Source: Scortum barcoo (lineage: Eukaryota > Chordata > Actinopteri > Centrarchiformes > Terapontidae). From it: 64,000 bases of DNA. Below are positions 1 through 11,277 of this stretch, one piece after another; within the stretch, counting starts at the first letter, position 1; each line of letters opens with the position of its first letter. The stretch is from NCBI GenBank assembly GCA_023238725.1, contig CM041551.1, forward strand, positions 7,553,759 to 7,617,758. The letters run 5' to 3'. The translations under genes and the position numbers were made by a program. The notes beneath the pieces were generated by a model. The model had not been told where the DNA came from, did no database searches, and saw nothing but the letters and a program-made list of their open reading frames with translations.

Positions 1-111
1 ACCTAGTGATTAGCTGAGAATCAGACACAATATGAACCCTGTTGTTCAGATCCAGATGTTGATAAAGCATTGGATGGACGAATAAAGTGTTGTTTCATTG
101 TTGTTAAACAG

Positions 112-3100
112 GAAGCTCGACTCCCTGTGCCCACCCCAATTCTCGCTTCTGTGCCCCGGCGGCTCAGTGCCCAATCATTGACCCCCTGTGGGAGACCCCC
201 TGTGGGAGAGTGAGGAGGGCGTTCCCATAGACGCCATTATCTTTGGTGGCAGGAGGCCTGAAGGTCAGTGCTGCCTCCATTAAATGCACATCAAGAGTTT
301 TCCTGTAAATGATAAGACATTGTTTGATGAGCATTTTTACGTATATATTCATCATCTCACCTTTGATGTATTTAGTTGTAGACACGGAGGGAATTAAACA
401 AAATAAGATTAAGTTAATTTGTCTTACGTTGCAAATTGAAGACGAAGGAAGCCTAGAAACATATTATAGAGAGGTAAAAGGAAAAGAAGTGAAAAAAGTT
501 CTAATAAAGGAAATTATTAGAAGTTTTTTTCTTTGTAACTGTAGGCTCAATATAGTTTACTGAGTACTGAACTGTTACATCAGAATCAAATTTATTGCTA
601 AGTAGGTTACATACTTTACATACAAGGAATATGACTTGGTGTGTTTATAATCAATAAACATAACAAGCAGAAAATGGAGACAGCGGCAGCAATGATGAAA
701 GTAAGCACAGTTTAAATAAAAAAAGGTACAATAATACATACAGTGCCATGAATATGTATTTGCCCCCTTCCTGATTTCTGTGTTTTTTGCATATTTATCA
801 CTCACAGAGGTTTCAGATCATCAAACCAATTTTAGTATCACACAGAGACAACCCAAGGAAATACAAAATGCAGTTTTGAAATGTTGATTCCATTTATTAA
901 GGCACAAAAAAAAAAAAACAAAACTTATCTAACACTATGTGAAAAAGTAATTGCCCCCTGAACCTAATAGGGAGTTGGGCCACCTTTGGCAGCGATAACT
1001 GAAATCAAACGTTTGCGATAATTTGTGATGAGTCTTTCACAACGCTGTGGAGGGATTTTGGCCCACTCCTCTTTGCAAAATCTTTTCAAGTCAGCCATAT
1101 TGGAGGGTCGTCTTGCATGAACCGCGCGCTTAAGGTCAGACCACAGCATTTCAATTGGATTTAAATCTGGACTTTGACTTGGCCACTCCAAAACCTTCAT
1201 TTTGTTTTTCTTGAGCCATTCAGAGGTGGACTTGCTGGTGTGCTTTGGATCGTTGTCCTGCTGCATGATCCAAGAGCGCTTGAGCTTGAGGGCACGAACT
1301 GATGGCCTGACATTGTCCTTCAGAATTTTCTGGTAAACACCAGAATTCATTATGCCATCAATCACAGTAAGTTGTCCTGGTCCTGAGGCAGCAAAGCAAC
1401 CCCAGACCATCACACTGCCACCACCATGCTTTACTGTGGGCATAATGTTCTTTTTGTCAAATGCTGTGCCATTTTTGCGCCAGATGTAGCGGGCTGTGCA
1501 TCTTCCAAAAAGGTCAATTTTTGACTCATCAGTCCACAAAATGTTTCTCCAAAAGTCTTGAGGATAATCGAGATACCTTTTGGCAAATGTGAGACGGTCC
1601 TTTGTGTTCTTTTTTGACAGCAGTGGTTTTCGCCTGGGTACTCTGCCATGGATGCCACCTTTGGCCAGTACCTTTCTTATGGTGGAGTCATGCACACTGA
1701 CCTTAACTGAGGCCAGCGAGGCCTGCAGTTCCTTTGATGTTTTTTGAGGGTCTTTTGTAACCTCCTGGATTAGCCGCCGCGCATCGCACTCTTGGAGTAA
1801 TTTTAGGTGGTCGACCACTCCTGGGAAGGTTTGCCACTGTTCCCAGCTTTCTCCATTTGTGGATAATGGCTCTGACAGTGGTTCGCTGGATCCCCACAGC
1901 CTTGGAAATGGCTTTGTAGCCTTTTCCAGACTGATGGATCTCGATTACTTTTTTTCTTAATTCTTCTGGAATTTCTTTGGATCGTGGCATGTTCTTGAGA
2001 TCTTGTAGCCTACTTCACTTTGTCTAACAGATCCAATTTAAGTGATTTCTTGATTTGAACCCAGGTGGTGGCAATCAGGTTTGGGTGTGGCTTGTAGAAT
2101 TGAACTCAGCTTTCCCAAAAACTGTTGTTAATCACAGTTACTTTGAGTTTTAGCAAGGGGGGCAATTACTTTTTCACATAGGGCCAGATACGTTTTGATT
2201 TTTTTTTTTGTGCCTTAAAACATGGAATCAACATTTAAAAACTACATTTTGTATTTCCTTGGGTTGTCTCTGTGTGATATTAAAATTGGTTTGATGATCT
2301 GAAACCTCCTGTGAGTGATAAATATGCAAAAAACACAGAAATCAGGAAGGGGGCAAATACATATTCATGGCACTGTATATGAAAAATTAAGAAATAAAGA
2401 TTTAGATATAGATAATATTCACAAATTAGTGTTATTTAAATGAACGACCTGTACAGATCTATGTAGGGATGTGCAACATATCAAGTCAGATCAAGATGAA
2501 AAAATATTTGCAATAATATAAGATTATATAAATCACGTTTGACTCATTACAGCTACAACTTGTGTTTCATATCGACACAAGGATTTACATTTACAACACA
2601 CAAGTAGCTGTACGTTAAATATGTAAAATGTTGATGCTGTCAGGAGTTCCTCTGGTCTACGAGTCTTTCAACTGGAAACACGGAGTCTTTGTTGGAGCTG
2701 CCATGAGGTCTGAGGCCACGGCAGCTGCTGAGCATAAAGGTACAAACTGGCACACGCACACTTGGTTGTCTTTTTATTGTGGCTAGTTGTTGAGATATTG
2801 AGTCATTACTTGTAATACATCAGGCTTTACAGTTGTGCTATTGAGGAGGTGCTTTATGATAACATGATGATGAGGAAGTCATTCTCACTGTGACTAAAGC
2901 CAGCTCTTTATATTTTCCTCCAGGCAAGGTGATCATGCACGACCCCTTTGCCATGCGGCCCTTCTTTGGTTACAACTTTGGAGACTACCTCGCTCACTGG
3001 CTGAGCATGGAGAGCCGAAAGGCCCCCACTCATCTACCCAAGATCTTCCACGTCAACTGGTTCAGAAAGGACCCCACGACCGGCTCCTTCCTCTGGCCTG

Positions 3101-3393
3101 GATTCGGTGAAAATGCCCGCGTACTGGAGTGGATCTTCAAGCGCTGCAGCCGGGAGAGAGAGGACGAGGCGGCCAAGAGGAGCATTATCGGCTGGCTGCC
3201 AGAAAATGGCGCCATCGACACTAAAGGTTTGGGCGGCAAGGTGGATATGGGTGCCCTGTTTGACGTGCCTAAGCCTTTCTGGCAGAAGGAGACGAAGGAG
3301 TTGAGAGCCTACTTCTCTCAGCAAGTTGGAGCTGATCTGCCAGCTGAGGTGGAGGCTGAGTTGAAGGCACTGGAGAACAGAGTGCACAATTAA
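112..3393 (+). CDS. pck2: Phosphoenolpyruvate carboxykinase, mitochondrial type, 3' part (three last coding exons)
   Basis: GTP-dependent PEP carboxykinase converts oxaloacetate to PEP. Exons seen: 112-263 (residues such as CAHPNSRFC and QCPIID, then the FGGRRP substrate loop), 2644-2739 (GVPLVYESFNWKHGVFVGAAMRS) and 2924-3393 (GKVIMHDPFAMRPFFGYNFG, then HVNWFRKD and LWPGFGENARVLEW, to the stop at 3391-3393). All junctions are GT-AG in phase 1. The C-terminus ALENRVHN resembles PCK2 (ALERRVHK) more than PCK1, which favours the mitochondrial paralogue; this rests on remembered family sequence. Earlier exons lie left of the window. A 14-bp tandem duplication in the first exon shifts the frame and brings a stop within about 30 bp; it may be an assembly error or a real lesion. 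A Tc1 element occupies the intron 264-2643. Confidence 0.93.
181..208 (+). repeat. 14-bp tandem duplication inside a pck2 exon
   Basis: The unit accccctgtgggag occurs at 181-194 and again directly at 195-208. With one unit the exon reads on smoothly into the conserved GVPIDAIIFGGRRP stretch. With two units the frame shifts by two and a TAG follows near 227. Everything downstream is clean pck2 coding sequence. Confidence 0.95.
741..960 (+). repeat. Left terminal inverted repeat of the Tc1-like element
   Basis: It matches the complement of 2157-2375 with scattered mismatches and length changes in an A-run near 908-920. The inner end reads gtgaaaaagtaattgcccc. Confidence 0.88.
964..1990 (-). 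pseudogene. Tc1-like transposase with one frameshift
   Basis: The N-terminal part starts at 1990 (MPRSKEIPEELRKKVIEIH) and holds the paired-like helix-turn-helix and the GRPPK AT-hook-like stretch. The C-terminal part continues in another frame down to 964 and has the DDE catalytic core: first Asp in WTDESKIDLFG, second in QQDNDPKHT, Glu in SPDLNPIE. Two open frames overlap at about 1703-1818. Homology passes from one to the other near 1770-1795, so a single small indel separates them. The protein would be about 340 residues, the normal family length. Only the frameshift is an obvious lesion. Confidence 0.9.
2157..2375 (-). repeat. Right terminal inverted repeat of the Tc1-like element
   Basis: It mirrors 741-960. 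The outer end is followed by the TA target duplicate at 2376-2377. Confidence 0.88.
2376..2643. other. pck2 intron sequence right of the Tc1 element
   Basis: AT-rich intron with no coding or structural signal, ending in the CAG acceptor at 2641-2643. Confidence 0.7.
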
Positions 3394-4610
3394 AACCCAA
3401 GTGACATGAGGGTCATCCAGAAACAGGGATGGAGTCACTGATAACACAGGATTTATATCATTTGGGTGCAATCAGAGTCACTGACTGGGTTTACGTGTAC
3501 AGAGCATTACAAACAGTTTTGGTTTTCCCCATGCAAACTTTAAAACAGAGATTGGATAACCAGGTTGAGACGCCTGTCTGACAGGACACTGTGGCGTAGA
3601 AAGCTCCCATTCCTCTTTCACAACATAGGATACTTACTGAAATGTCAAATAATGGCAGCAGCTAGTGTGAGAGATTTGTTTTCAGGCAGCCGCATTTCGT
3701 TATTCCTCTGCTGGTAGACGATGTTATATGTTAATAATTCAGAATAGCCAGACAAGCATTTGTTTAATCATTGGCTGAATAAAAGGCTCTACCTTCCAAA
3801 ATATCAATAGTGATGAGTTAACCCTCTCTGTGCAGGAAAACACAGTCAGTGACTCTTGCCTTTCTCTTTTTATGAAGAGAAATCTATAAGGAATTAAATG
3901 TCAGGGATGGAATCGGGGAAGAAGCTAATAATCTACAATGCAATACCTACCTTTTGGACATGACTTCACACTAATGCTGCAACACTGAGGGACTGGTGCT
4001 GGGTTGGTGGTAGGAGGGATGGTTTGACTCTCAACACGAAGGTTACATTTCTGTGAAGTTGTCAGGCTCATCATGTAAGGAACCTAATGTCACTACCTCC
4101 ATTCACTGAAACAACCTGGCATTGGCACTAAAGCACAATCAGCACGGCCCAGTAGTGCCTTTGAGACGTTTAATAATTCAGTGCCTAAGCTGCTAATGTT
4201 TACAAGCTAAAACCCAAAGAATTTTTTTGAGGCAAAATTCTGACAGAGTAGATCAAGTTTTAACATTTTTACTCATGAAGAGATTTTAAGTGAATTTTAG
4301 CACCAGCTCTTTAATACAATGTCGACAGTCTCATGAAATGCCTTTTATTTTGAATTGAGCTTGACATTAAAAAAACAAAACACATATATATCAGAAGTCT
4401 ATAAACTACTTAGAACATTGTAGCAGATCTCCAGTGGGCCTGAGGATTACTATGCATAATTCATCTTGCCACTGTTGTAATGTTTGTGATTAAACTGTAT
4501 GATTTCAGGTGATGTTTACACACAGTATGTGAAATATTGGACCAATAAATGCAACTGAGATTATTAGGTATTTTTTGAAGTTGTACGGTTTTTATTGAAT
4601 AAATATCTTC
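3394..4610 (+). other. pck2 3' untranslated region with two AATAAA signals
   Basis: No open frame of interest follows the stop codon. AATAAA motifs at 4544-4549 and 4598-4603 are the best candidates for the end of the transcript. Between 4610 and 5090 I see only AT-rich intergenic DNA. Confidence 0.6.
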
Positions 4611-5584
4611 AAATGCAAAAGCTGTGACTCAGGTTCATTTTTGCTGTGATTAAAATACAAGTTAAAATGTGAGATACAAAATGTAAGAAATTGAGATACA
4701 GTATAGATAAGTAAATGAGATTTAAATGGTCTTTTAATTTAAACATTTAATCAAATACACTCTTGTATTACACTGTATAGAACTGCTTCTGGTGTCAGGT
4801 TCACTATAATTGATTCTCATGTTGTCTCTAAGAATAGTTCCCTATATAAGAGATTTGAGACATTTCTGACTTGCAGATTACTTTTTACATAGCAACAGTT
4901 ATTAGTGGTCAGTACACAAAAAGGATAATGTGATAACTGAACATTGTATGTATTATTTTCATGCCCAGACTCCAGTGGCTTTTTCTACGTTCACTAACAT
5001 AAAACATCTTGTATAAGCAAAAATAAAAGTTATTATTAATTATGTTATGTTATTTTATGAATCCAGCCCAAATGTGATCACAGAACTATACTCATTTTTT
5101 CTTCACTTGAGCATAGAGGTCCTCTGTGCTGTCAGCAGTCTGTGTTAGTTGTTTGCTGGCTGGGACACTTTGACCTGTGCATACAGCGTATCCTGCTGCT
5201 GTCCACTGTCCTGCACCGAGCCAGAGGACGCTTCAGCTCTTTGCTTGGAGAAGTCGATCTCTCCATAGTGGATGTCTTCTTCCGTTTTTCTGGCTGCCAT
5301 TTGATACATCAGCTCGTCACCTCTTTGACTCTGCGACAAATGAACCGGACAAGAAATTTTGTGAGCTTTATCCTTCCATATTAAATAATTACAGATGTGA
5401 AGTTTGGACAGATTAAAACCTGGTCACAGCACTGGTAAATTTGTTGAATGACAGACATCTGAATTCATCTGAAAAAGTTAGTCAGGTTCTGATGCTGTGA
5501 ATTCTCTGGAACAATCCTCACAAACTTCAGGTCATATTTTAAGGGCACTTGCTATGTTGTTTCTTTGGTGATCAATAATCTGGG

Positions 5585-5710
5585 TGGTGGGATTCCCCAG
5601 GGTTCAATTCTTGGGCTCCTATTATTGAACCTATGAATGCTTCCTTTAGGCAAATTAAAAAAAGACTACTGATCAAAGCTATGCAGATGACACCCAGATC
5701 CAAATGACAA
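5585..5710 (+). mobile_element. Fragment of a LINE reverse transcriptase
   Basis: The plus strand reads GIPQGSILGLLLLNL, a stop, MLPLGKL and then, in another frame, SYADDTQI. These are the PQG and [FY]ADD signatures of non-LTR retrotransposon reverse transcriptases. The stop, the frame change and the short length show a dead fragment. It lies in the intron between the tail and juxtamembrane exons of Siglec-like copy A. Confidence 0.7.
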
Positions 5711-6724
5711 TAATTAATGCGCCTTATTTCCTTGAATAAACCAAGACCAAATAGAAATTGTTAAAATTCACAACAAGAACAAAGGCTCTATGTTATTGCT
5801 CAAATTGATTCAAGAAGAATAAAATTGACACAAAAGGAAAGATTAAGGATCAGCTTCACCAGCTATTTTTTAAATATATTCTAAAGTTTATGTTGTTACT
5901 ATGTTCTTAGTAAGATATCAAATTTAATATTTGATTAAATCCCACTTATTTGTAAATGTATGGATGACATTAGCATACTTGGAAAACGTTTGTTTCAGAG
6001 AGAGTAATTTTTTAAAAAATGAGTGGGAAACTGATTATTGTTATTCTCACAAAACTGATATTATTTGGTAATTTAGTTATGCTAAATAAATAAAAAAAAA
6101 CACTAACTTCTCAACAATTATCAACGTACTGTTAAGACTGATGTTTTCACATATTTTAGAGGAAACAGTTATGTGGAACAGATGTAAAATACTGCAACAC
6201 AAAGTAAGAACATACAATGAAGTTATCTCACCTCTGTCTGTCGTTGAGTATGATGTTTCCTTAACCACCTAGAAGACATTAGAGAGTGGTCAGAATAATT
6301 ATACAGAGTGTTTCAGATTAAAGAGACTGGATGCTGTCGATAGAGAGTAAAACGTGATGGGAAACAGACATCATGTTTGTGCACCTGGACGACATCTTGG
6401 ATCATACTTTTGTCCTTTTTTGGGAACCAACCACTTTAATCAGCACAAAACTGCACATGTGGGGAAACTGTTGGTGCACAAACGGAGAAAACTGACAGAT
6501 CACTTACTCATGCCCTCATCGTGAACAAAGGTTTGTGATACTCACCAAACACAGATAACAAGGCAGATGAGTACGATGAAAATGACCCCTCCAAGAGCTG
6601 AACCCCAGTATAGGAAGATGTAAGAGTTTTCTGTTTATTGAACAAAAACAGTACAAGAATACCAAGTCATAAAAAGAAAACACAGAGAAAAAGATTAAAA
6701 TAAGCAGATGTGGTCAACATTTAC

Positions 6725-6827
6725 CAGCAATATTTAAAACAATCTGTGATGATGTCTGAGGACTGAGACCATTTGTGGCCACACAGTAATAATCTTCTCC
6801 TTCTGTTGCACTGAATTTGTATTATTC
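6725..6827 (-). pseudogene. 5'-truncated extra Ig (C2-type) exon in copy A
   Basis: Reads YKFSATEGEDYYCVATNGL and on to LNIAG with a normal GT donor. Only the last third of an Ig fold is present (E to G strands with the DYYC motif). Upstream it runs into intron-like sequence, with no acceptor or B strand. It suggests an ancestor with at least four Ig domains. A near-identical copy lies at 9678-9780. Confidence 0.75.
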
Positions 6828-9199
6828 TCTACATTATTCTAAATTCTACATATATTTACATTCACGCAAATTCAACAATATTTTATCCAACATTAATTTC
6901 TCCTCTTTCACCACTATTATTTACCATCAACAGTCAGATGAATCACTGATGAGTTTTGTTGACCGAGATCATTTGTGGCCACACAGTAATAATCTCCTCC
7001 TTGTGTTGCATTAAAGCTGTAAATCTGTCCTTCAGATACTTTCATGGGTCCATCTGTGCTGGTCTTGAACCAGGTGAAGCGACTGACGGGAGGCTTGGCT
7101 CTGCTGGAGCAGGTCAGGTTCACCCAGCTACCTGCTAACACCAAAGTTGATGGACTGATGGACACTGAGGTGTCCTTGGGGGCATCTGAGGAAAATGTGA
7201 GATTAAAGTTATTGATTACAATCAGCTGACATCCCATGAATCATCATGTGCTGACAGGATCCAACAACAAACTCTGGTTGTCTCACATGAAACACTGAGA
7301 GTCTTTAGTCTCCTCTGCTGTCTTGACACCTTCTTTCACAGGATATGTGGCAAGAACAGGTGATGTTGTATCCATCATGTTTGTCTGTCAGAGTGATGTT
7401 CTTCTGGATTTTAGTTGTAAAGCTTCGATCTGTGTTTTCCTCTATTTTGTTGTGAGAGTGTTGTTGGAGATTCCAGGTGAGTTTAGGAGGGGAGTGTGGA
7501 CAGGGAGTGAGAGCTGAGCAGGTTATAGTGACAGACTCCTTCTCCTTCAGATCACCTGAGATCTCAATTCTGGGGCTTGCAGGGGAGTCTGTGTTTTAAA
7601 TGTATACATTTTACAAAGAATAATACAGTAAATGATCTGCAAATTTGACCCTTTTATTGTAAAACTGTGCTAAAAACTTATATTAACATATTAACTTATG
7701 GACAAACTTCACCTTACAACATGGTCTAAATTTGGATGTTTCATCAAATATTTCATTTGGATGTTTATAAATGTATGTAGAGTTTTATTATCCACATATA
7801 ACACATATAATAAACATGAAGGAGTAAGAGAAGCTCAGGACATGAGATTTCCCTTTTGTAATCCCTTTCACAGGAACATGCCTGCTCTTTAACAGAAATG
7901 CAGAAAAAAAAGAAAAACACATAAATGACCGATCACAGACGGTAACATTTGGCCAACTACACTGTTGATAAAGGTCATCGGTCAACATTAAAGACTGCTG
8001 AGTAAAACAAACAAAACTCTCTTACCTTTAACTGATATCTGAAGAGGATCACAAACAGCTGTTGCCATGAATGGTTTGTTCTCTATTCTGAAGTAGTATG
8101 TGTCAGAGTGACTTGTGAGTAAATTGTAAAATAAAGTGGTGCAGTTTTTCTGATGCAGGTTTCCAGTAATATTAATTGGATAGATGTTGACTGTCAGACT
8201 GCTGTTGAAAACCACATTGTTTGGAATTGATGGCAAATCTGGGGTCATTTTTAATCCACACTCCGAAGGTTTCTCTTTCTGTTGTCAAACTCTTGTCCTG
8301 TTGCAGCTCTAAAGTTACATGGGATTAGCAAACAGGATCCACTCAGTGCTTCCATCTTCTTTGGTGCAGTAATCAAGAGGTGTGCTGTCTCAGTACAAGC
8401 AGCCTGATGCACCTGTAAAAGCAGACTCATGATCAACATGAAGAGAAAGTTCATGATACACAAACTACAGTTCAGCAGCATGTTTGGTCCTTTTTCTGTC
8501 CTTTTAACGATGTCAGTATAAAACATTTGACTTTGCAGTCAGGACATGAAGAGCTGGAAAAAGTAAGTCTATCTGCACTGCTCTTTCTGCTTTGTTTCTA
8601 AATGAAGTCCAAACTGTAAATGACGCCTCCAAATCAAAGTGAGTGAACAAACAGCTCACCTGAAAGAAAGAAGACACTCAGTAACATGTTGGCTGTCACC
8701 ATATTCACACACAGGACTGCAACCACACTCATCACCTGGATTTGATGAAAAAAGTTACTTTTCAATATTTTAATCTAATCAACTTTTAAACAAATCATTT
8801 ATGTTCTTTTACAGCAGCCTCAAATTCACACGGTCAAACAAGGAACTTGCCACAAACAACCAAATGTTGTTGTTATTAATAAAATATGCACAATTTCACT
8901 GAAAATGGTTTAAATATCAAATCAAAATGAGCCAGAGTCTGTTTAATATATTGAAGTTCAGATAAGGCTTATTTCTGATAACACAAAACTCAACCAATAA
9001 AATACATCATGTCATTTTCATTAGATCTCATAAAAACCAGCAAAATAAAAAAAACTCTCTGGATTAAAAAGAAACATTTGATCTTACCAAACAAGGCTGC
9101 AGCTAAAATGGAGAAACAATTTGTTTTCAAATCAGGTGAAATTTGTGAATTTCAGCAGAACTGCAACAGATCCAGCAACCGACTTCCCTGCTAAGCTGC

Positions 9200-9213
9200 T
9201 GTATTATATAAGA
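9200..9213 (-). promoter_or_regulatory. Possible TATA box upstream of receptor A
   Basis: The minus strand carries CTTATATAATAC here. About 110 bases downstream a GT donor (complement of gatcttac near 9080-9088) ends a probable non-coding first exon, joined across an intron to the leader exon, whose acceptor lies near 8740. Copies F and I have a weaker form (TTTATATTAC). Confidence 0.4.
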
Positions 9214-9305
9214 AAACAGATGTGTTGATTCAAACTTGATATCACATGACTGAAACACTCCAGAAATATAACAAGTCTTCATCTTCCTGCTCACACCCTG
9301 TTGGT

Positions 9306-9313
9306 GAGGAAGT
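9306..9313 (+). promoter_or_regulatory. PU.1/Ets-type GAGGAAGT motif upstream of receptor A
   Basis: GAGGAAGT is the core of PU.1 sites, typical of myeloid and B-cell promoters. The same motif lies in the equivalent 5' flanks at 31247-31254 and 49488-49495, and is altered to gaagaagt in copy F near 30465. Binding is inferred from the motif alone. Confidence 0.4.
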
Positions 9314-9877
9314 CAACTTCTGAGGTAGCTCAAGCTCATCATGATGCAAATGAGTTGTTCCTTTATTTTCTGTTATTACATTATTATACATTATTATCTA
9401 TTTCAGCTTACCCATTGACGTCAGTTTATTAATTGTAAACATATATGCTTTATTTTTCTGTAGTACATATATTTACATTCATGCATAAAAAGTTTTATCC
9501 AACATTAATTTCTTCTCTTTCACTACTATTATTTACCGTCAATAATCAGACTGAACCCCAGTATAGGAAGATGTAAGAGTTTTCTGTTTATTGAACAAAA
9601 ACAGTACAAGAATACCAAGTCATAAAAAGAAAACACAGAGAAAAAGATTAAAATAAGCAGATGTGGTCAACATTTACCAGCAATATTTAAAACAATCTGT
9701 GATGATGTCTGAGGACTGAGACCATTTGTGGCCACACAGTAATAATCTTCTCCTTCTGTTGCACTGAATTTGTATTATTCTCTACATTATTCTAAATTCT
9801 ACATATATTTACATTCACGCAAATTCAACAATATTTTATCCAACATTAATTTCTCCTCTTTCACCACTATTATTTAC

Positions 9878-10312
9878 CATCAACAGTCAGATGAATCACT
9901 GGTGATGTTTGTTGACCGAGATCATTTGTGGCCACACAGTAATAATCTCCTCCTTCTGTTGCATTAAAGCTGTAAATCTGTCCTTCAGATACTTTCATGG
10001 GTCCATCTGTGCTGGTGTTGAACCAGGTGAAGCGACTGACGGGAGGCTTGGCTCTGCTGGAGCAGGTCAGGTTCACCCAGCTACCTGCTGACACCAAAGC
10101 TGATGGACTGATGGACACTGAGGTGTCCTTGGGGGCATCTGAGGAAAATGTGTCTGTCTTTTCTTCTATTTTGTTGTGAGAGTGTTGTTGGAGATTCCAG
10201 GTGAGTTTAGGAGGGGAGTGTGGACAGGGAGTGAGAGCTGAGCAGGTTATAGTGACAGACTCCTTCTCCTTCAGATCACCTGAGATCTCAATTCTGGGGC
10301 TCACAGGAGAGT
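9878..10312 (-). pseudogene. In-frame fusion exon: front half of D2 joined to D3
   Basis: The exon starts with the usual D2 acceptor and SPRIEISGDLKEKESVTITC. After HSHNKIEEKTD a deletion has removed the back of D2, the intron and the D3 acceptor. It then reads through TFSS into DAPKDTSVSISPS and the whole of D3 to the normal donor. The 435 bases keep phase 1 at both ends and have no stop, so the exon is splice-compatible, but the Ig fold of D2 would be incomplete. Confidence 0.8.
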
Positions 10313-10406
10313 CTGTGAATAGTAAATAATTAAATTACATTAAATTAATTCAAATATAACAAATTAAATAAATGAGCTCTTTAATCGTTAAAGATGACAC
10401 AGACGC

Positions 10407-11205
10407 TGACATTTAAAGTAAAAACAACACTACAAGTGAAGCTCATGATATTTGGTCAAAGAATTAAGTGGTGGAAAAATGAATGATTTGACCTGATGGT
10501 GGCACCCGATCAAAAGTCAGAGGATTATCAAAGCTTTTACAGTCCATCATCAAGTGCACATACATGTGTGAATCAGATTTTATGGCAGTCCATCCATTTG
10601 ATGTTGAGACGTTCACTCAGGACTACAAATGTCAACCACATGGTGGTGCCAGAGGAAAGGTCGAGGAATGCAATGGTACTCTTTTTGAAGGCACCTGTAC
10701 TTGAGTATATCCATTTTTGTGTTACTTTATACTTCTATTCTTCTACATTTTAGAGTGAATTGTTGTACTAAAGGTTGCTAAACACAACAAGAAACACAAA
10801 CAGTAGACAGAGATCAGTGTGCATCTTTAGTTTCAGTGTTGATATGTTTGTATTTAAAGTGCTTATATTTTACCAATTGTGATTGTTTCAGATTCAAACT
10901 TTAACAATCACGGATAATTTCATCCCCCGTGACCCTGTGGAGGATGAGCAGTACAGAAAATGGATGGATGGATAATTTCATCATTGTGGAAAACCCTCAC
11001 CACGGGACAGTGAAAGTCTCTCAGGCCGTCATGTGAGCAGCCATTGGCTGTTGACAGTGAGGGACAATAACGTCCTGTAGGGTTTGTCCATTACTGATGA
11101 AACATATAACCCAACACATGAGCCTTCCCCTGGTGTTAAAAACAAAGTTTGCCATAAATTCACTAAAAATAACACATTAATATCCAGAAAGTATGTGTGT
11201 GACTG
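10407..11205. repeat. Repeat block shared with 15643-16270
   Basis: Nearly the same sequence occurs at 15643-16270, next to copy C, except for insertions unique to this copy (a SINE tail at 10925-10969 and about 120 bp near 11035-11155). It includes a dispersed fish-type repeat stretch (gcagtccatccatttgatg and following). No convincing gene lies in it. Confidence 0.8.
10925..10969 (+). mobile_element. Short SINE-like 3' tail with 13-bp target duplication
   Basis: The insert ends in agaaaatggatggat, a common fish SINE tail. It is flanked by ggataatttcatc at 10912-10924 and 10970-10982. The paralogous place at about 16160 has a single similar stretch and no insert, so the empty site is in the same window. 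Confidence 0.75.
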
Positions 11206-11277
11206 GTCCCAAATGGCTGAGGCCGTAGTAACAGGAAGATTTATTGTTTGGTTGTTGCGGTCTGTTGGATGGACTTT

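Larger units (their letters stand above)
741..2375 (-). mobile_element. Tc1-like (Tc1/mariner) DNA transposon, 1.6 kb, near full length
   Basis: Terminal inverted repeats of roughly 220 bp run inward from CAGTGCCATGAATA at 741 and from its complement ending at 2375. TA dinucleotides flank both ends (739-740, 2376-2377), the target duplication of Tc1/mariner elements. A second related block (gtaattgcccc) lies at the inner end of each repeat, giving an IR/DR layout like Sleeping Beauty-class elements. It holds one transposase gene on the minus strand and sits inside a pck2 intron. Confidence 0.95.
5092..8702 (-). pseudogene. Siglec-like receptor A, inhibitory type, several frame lesions
   Basis: Exons, 5' to 3' on the minus strand: leader 8702-8660 (MVTANMLLSVFFLS), V-set 8412-8026, first C2-set (D2) 7588-7287, second C2-set (D3) 7185-6925, remnant of a further Ig exon 6827-6725, transmembrane 6630-6546 (WGSALGGVIFIVLICLVICVW), juxtamembrane 6268-6232 (WLRKHHTQRQTE) and tail 5330-5145. 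The V-set has GSCLLIPC, KNCTTLFYN and YYFRIEN, the Siglec cysteine pair and the sialic-acid arginine. The tail has IHYGEI (ITIM) and TLYAQV (ITSM-like). Oddities: three one-base insertions in V, two in D2, and a one-base deletion in the tail giving a stop at 5145-5147, so the last tyrosine motif is lost. The lesions may be real or sequencing errors. Confidence 0.82.

Noticed and set aside
3034..3471. Antisense 145-residue open frame over the last pck2 exon
   Set aside because: It is the shadow of a strongly conserved coding exon on the plus strand.
6956..7138. Plus-strand 60-residue open frames over each D3 exon (also at 9909, 18808, 25511, 37313)
   Set aside because: They are antisense shadows of the D3 Ig exon, which has the splice sites, phases and conserved motifs.
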